This document shows positions 5,897-7,029 of a stretch of 7,029 bases of DNA, one piece after another. The stretch comes from an uncultured Caulobacterales bacterium (GTDB lineage: Bacteria; Pseudomonadota; Alphaproteobacteria; Caulobacterales; Maricaulaceae). Both the position numbers and the translations under genes were made by a program. The stretch covers positions 1-7,029 of the forward strand of contig CALJNJ010000285.1 in assembly GCA_937981945.1 (NCBI GenBank), written 5' to 3'. Every line of letters begins with the position of its first letter. The stretch's first letter is position 1. The notes beneath the pieces were generated by a model. It was not told the origin of the DNA and made no database searches. It saw only the letters and a list, made by a program, of their open reading frames with translations.

Positions 5897-7029
5897 TCAG
5901 ACCGCGCTGCCGCCTATTGTCATATTTTCCACATAGAGAGTCGGCTGCCCGACCCCGACCGGCACGCTTTGGCCGGCCTTGCCGCAAACGCCAATACCGG
6001 GGTCAATGGCCTGATCATTTCCAACATGCCGGATTTGCGTCAGCACGGTCGGGCCGTCGCCAATGACCGTGACGCCTTTCAGCGGCGCTTCGATTTTTCC
6101 GTTTTTGACGCGGTAGGCTTCCGTGCACTGGAAGACAAATTTGCCGGAGGTAATATCAACTTGCCCGCCGCCAAAATTAGCGGCGTAAACTCCGTCTTTA
6201 AGATCGGCGATAATTTCCTTCGGGTCAGCTTGCCCGCTCAGCATAAAAGTATTGGTCATGCGCGGCATGGGCGTATGGGCGTAGCTCTCGCGGCGTCCGT
6301 TGCCGGTGACCGGGACTCCCAAGAGGCGCGCATTCATTCTGTCCTGCATGAAACCCTTGAGGATACCGTCTTCGATCAAAACCGTGCGGCTCGTGGGTGT
6401 CCCTTCATCATCCAGGGTCAAAGATCCGCGAAGACCGGGCAGTGACCCGTCATCAACCACCGTGACCCCCGGGGCCGCAACGCGCTCACCGATTTTGCCG
6501 GCAAAAGCTGATGTGCCTTTGCGGATGAAATCGCCTTCCAGCCCGTGGCCGATCGCTTCATGGAGCAGAACGCCAGGCCAGCCGGGTCCCATCACCACAT
6601 CCATTTGACCGGCGGGCGCGGCCACACTGTCCAAATTGACGGTAGCTTGTCGGAAGGCTTCCTTTGCCAGAGACTTCCAGTGGTCAGGCTCAATGAAATC
6701 ATCATAGGCGGAGCGGCCGCCGGCGCCGGCATATCCGGTTTCCCGGCGGCCGGCCTTTTCCGCCGTGATTGAAATGTTAAGGCGAACCAAAGGCCGCACA
6801 TCATCAAAACGTTCGCCGCCGGCTCTTAAGATGGCAATGGCTTTGCGGGACCCGGACAGGCTGACGGACACCTGCACGACGGACGGGTCCAGCGCCCGGC
6901 AATAAGCATCGATTTCCTGCAGGAGCTCAACCTTTTGCCCAAAGACAGGGGCCGCAACCGGGTCTGTATCCGGGTAAAGCTTGGTATTGGTTCGGGCCGG
7001 GGGCTTTGACGCCATGCCCTCATGCCCGT
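5897..7029 (-). CDS. tldD: TldD metalloprotease (TldD/PmbA family), C-terminal part; 5' end outside window
   Basis: The frame is open from the right edge to TGA at 5899-5897 (376 residues plus 2 bases). The zinc motif HEAIGHGLEGDF is present: His, Glu and His at 6562-6545, as the TldD-type HExxxH. Other family features are the GTSAFAGKIGERV stretch after it, LDDEGTPTSRTVLIEDG, MPRMTNTFM, a conserved Cys in GVCGKAGQSVPVGVGQPTL, and the C-terminal ENMTIGG. TldD pairs with TldE/PmbA; the heterodimer trims unfolded peptides, and in Escherichia coli it matures microcin B17 and degrades the CcdA antitoxin. TldD is normally about 470-480 residues, so roughly 100 N-terminal residues lie beyond the window. 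An internal ATG at 7015 begins in the middle of the family's conserved region and is not the start. No partner gene is visible here. The cytoplasmic location is from family knowledge. Confidence 0.95.
   Translation of the reverse strand, partial: GHEGMASKPPARTNTKLYPDTDPVAAPVFGQKVELLQEIDAYCRALDPSVVQVSVSLSGSRKAIAILRAGGERFDDVRPLVRLNISITAEKAGRRETGYAGAGGRSAYDDFIEPDHWKSLAKEAFRQATVNLDSVAAPAGQMDVVMGPGWPGVLLHEAIGHGLEGDFIRKGTSAFAGKIGERVAAPGVTVVDDGSLPGLRGSLTLDDEGTPTSRTVLIEDGILKGFMQDRMNARLLGVPVTGNGRRESYAHTPMPRMTNTFMLSGQADPKEIIADLKDGVYAANFGGGQVDITSGKFVFQCTEAYRVKNGKIEAPLKGVTVIGDGPTVLTQIRHVGNDQAIDPGIGVCGKAGQSVPVGVGQPTLYVENMTIGGSAV

Overview
The window looks like a piece of a bacterial chromosome of moderate G+C, from a Gram-negative organism and most plausibly an alphaproteobacterium. 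The Gram-negative call rests on a TonB-dependent outer-membrane receptor with a signal peptide. The finer placement is inference from the overall style of the proteins. No mobile element, tRNA, rRNA, CRISPR array or phage gene is visible. Coding density is high and all genes look intact apart from the two cut by the window edges.

Left block (1-3076, all minus strand, transcribed right to left): a three-gene cluster with gaps of 26 and 30 bases. In order of transcription it holds a 126-residue BlaI/MecI/CopY-family repressor, a 712-residue M56 (BlaR1/MecR1-type) membrane metalloprotease, and the start of a TonB-dependent receptor that runs off the left edge. A perfect 18-bp palindrome with the ACA-NN-TGT core of BlaI/CopY operators lies directly upstream of the repressor gene. 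The reading is a protease-relieved repressor circuit. However, the sensor domain is not the penicillin-binding domain of BlaR1, and the gene next in line is an outer-membrane transporter rather than a beta-lactamase.

Middle (3240-4871, plus strand): a proton-coupled oligopeptide transporter (POT/PTR2 family) transcribed divergently from the repressor. All the main family motifs are present, and there is an extra hydrophobic helix at the N-terminus. A strong hairpin with A/T tracts on both sides (4893-4923) ends this gene and also ends the block converging from the right.

Right block (4923-7029, minus strand): the C-terminal three quarters or more of TldD (the gene enters from the right edge), then a DUF937/YidB-like Gly/Gln-rich protein. 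Two bases after that comes a 57-residue basic protein with a TTG start, which is easy to miss.

Possible joint role (inference): the divergent left and middle units could link outer-membrane import (TonB receptor) and inner-membrane import (POT), perhaps of peptides, under a membrane protease that senses a periplasmic signal. TldD is also a peptide-directed protease, but nothing in the sequence ties the right block to that circuit.
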